The translations under genes and the position numbers were made by a program. A stretch of DNA of 13,381 nt from JACQFK01 sp964619955. Its GTDB lineage: Bacteria > Planctomycetota > MHYJ01 > JACPRB01. Every line of letters starts with the position of its first letter. Position 1 is the stretch's first letter. Below the pieces are notes generated by a model, which saw nothing but the letters and a program-made list of their open reading frames with translations, was not told where the DNA came from and did not search any database. This document shows, one piece after another, positions 13,372-13,381 of this stretch. The stretch spans positions 1-13,381 of the forward strand of contig CAZUJF010000062.1 in NCBI GenBank assembly GCA_964619955.1, read 5' to 3'.

Positions 13372-13381
13372 CTACTCTTGA

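Overview
This is a 13.4-kb, GC-rich (by eye about two thirds G+C) piece of a bacterial chromosome. Genes are packed tightly, with start/stop overlaps of 1-4 bases. A predicted lipoprotein (lipobox ending in Cys14) suggests a cell envelope with lipoprotein export, probably diderm. The gene set does not fix the phylum; a PVC-type or Elusimicrobiota-type lineage is only a guess. I see no rRNA, tRNA, CRISPR array, transposase or prophage gene.

Left block (51-6685, plus strand): six genes that look like one transcription unit. They are an alpha/beta-hydrolase-fold protein, the 16S rRNA methyltransferase RsmH, an M20D-type amidohydrolase with a lipoprotein signal, an MscS-type channel fused to a cyclic-nucleotide-binding domain, the magnesium transporter MgtE and a YkgJ-type cysteine-cluster protein. 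The first four are joined by 4-base ATGA/GTGA overlaps and the last two by TGATG. A 42-base gap before mgtE contains a promoter-like sequence. rsmH lies here without mraZ, ftsL or ftsI, so it is outside the usual cell-division cluster.

Middle block (6675-11393, minus strand): a long U32-family protein (related to the rRNA hydroxylation enzyme RlhA), a Dps ferritin-like protein with a complete ferroxidase site, and a Kef-type CPA2 antiporter with a TrkA-N domain. Gaps are only 37 and 23 bases, so they are probably co-transcribed from a promoter-like site at 11400-11428. The antiporter gene converges on and overlaps the end of the ykgJ-type gene by 11 bases.

Right block (11502-12939, plus strand): a 94-residue protein with CxxC and CxC motifs, then an Old Yellow Enzyme family reductase. 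The ribosome-binding site of the reductase gene lies inside a 10-bp stem. The window ends in a 440-base region with a perfect 31-bp inverted repeat, an AT-rich patch, an intrinsic terminator, a minus-strand reading-frame remnant and a further hairpin.

Together the genes suggest ion and osmotic homeostasis (MscS-cNMP, MgtE, Kef), iron/redox protection (Dps, OYE, Kef) and ribosomal RNA modification (RsmH, U32). No complete new system is evident. The most interesting items are the RNA-structure candidates at 20-45, 11808-11845 and 12956-13022, the hydrolase without a visible catalytic histidine, and the second four-cysteine set in the U32 protein.
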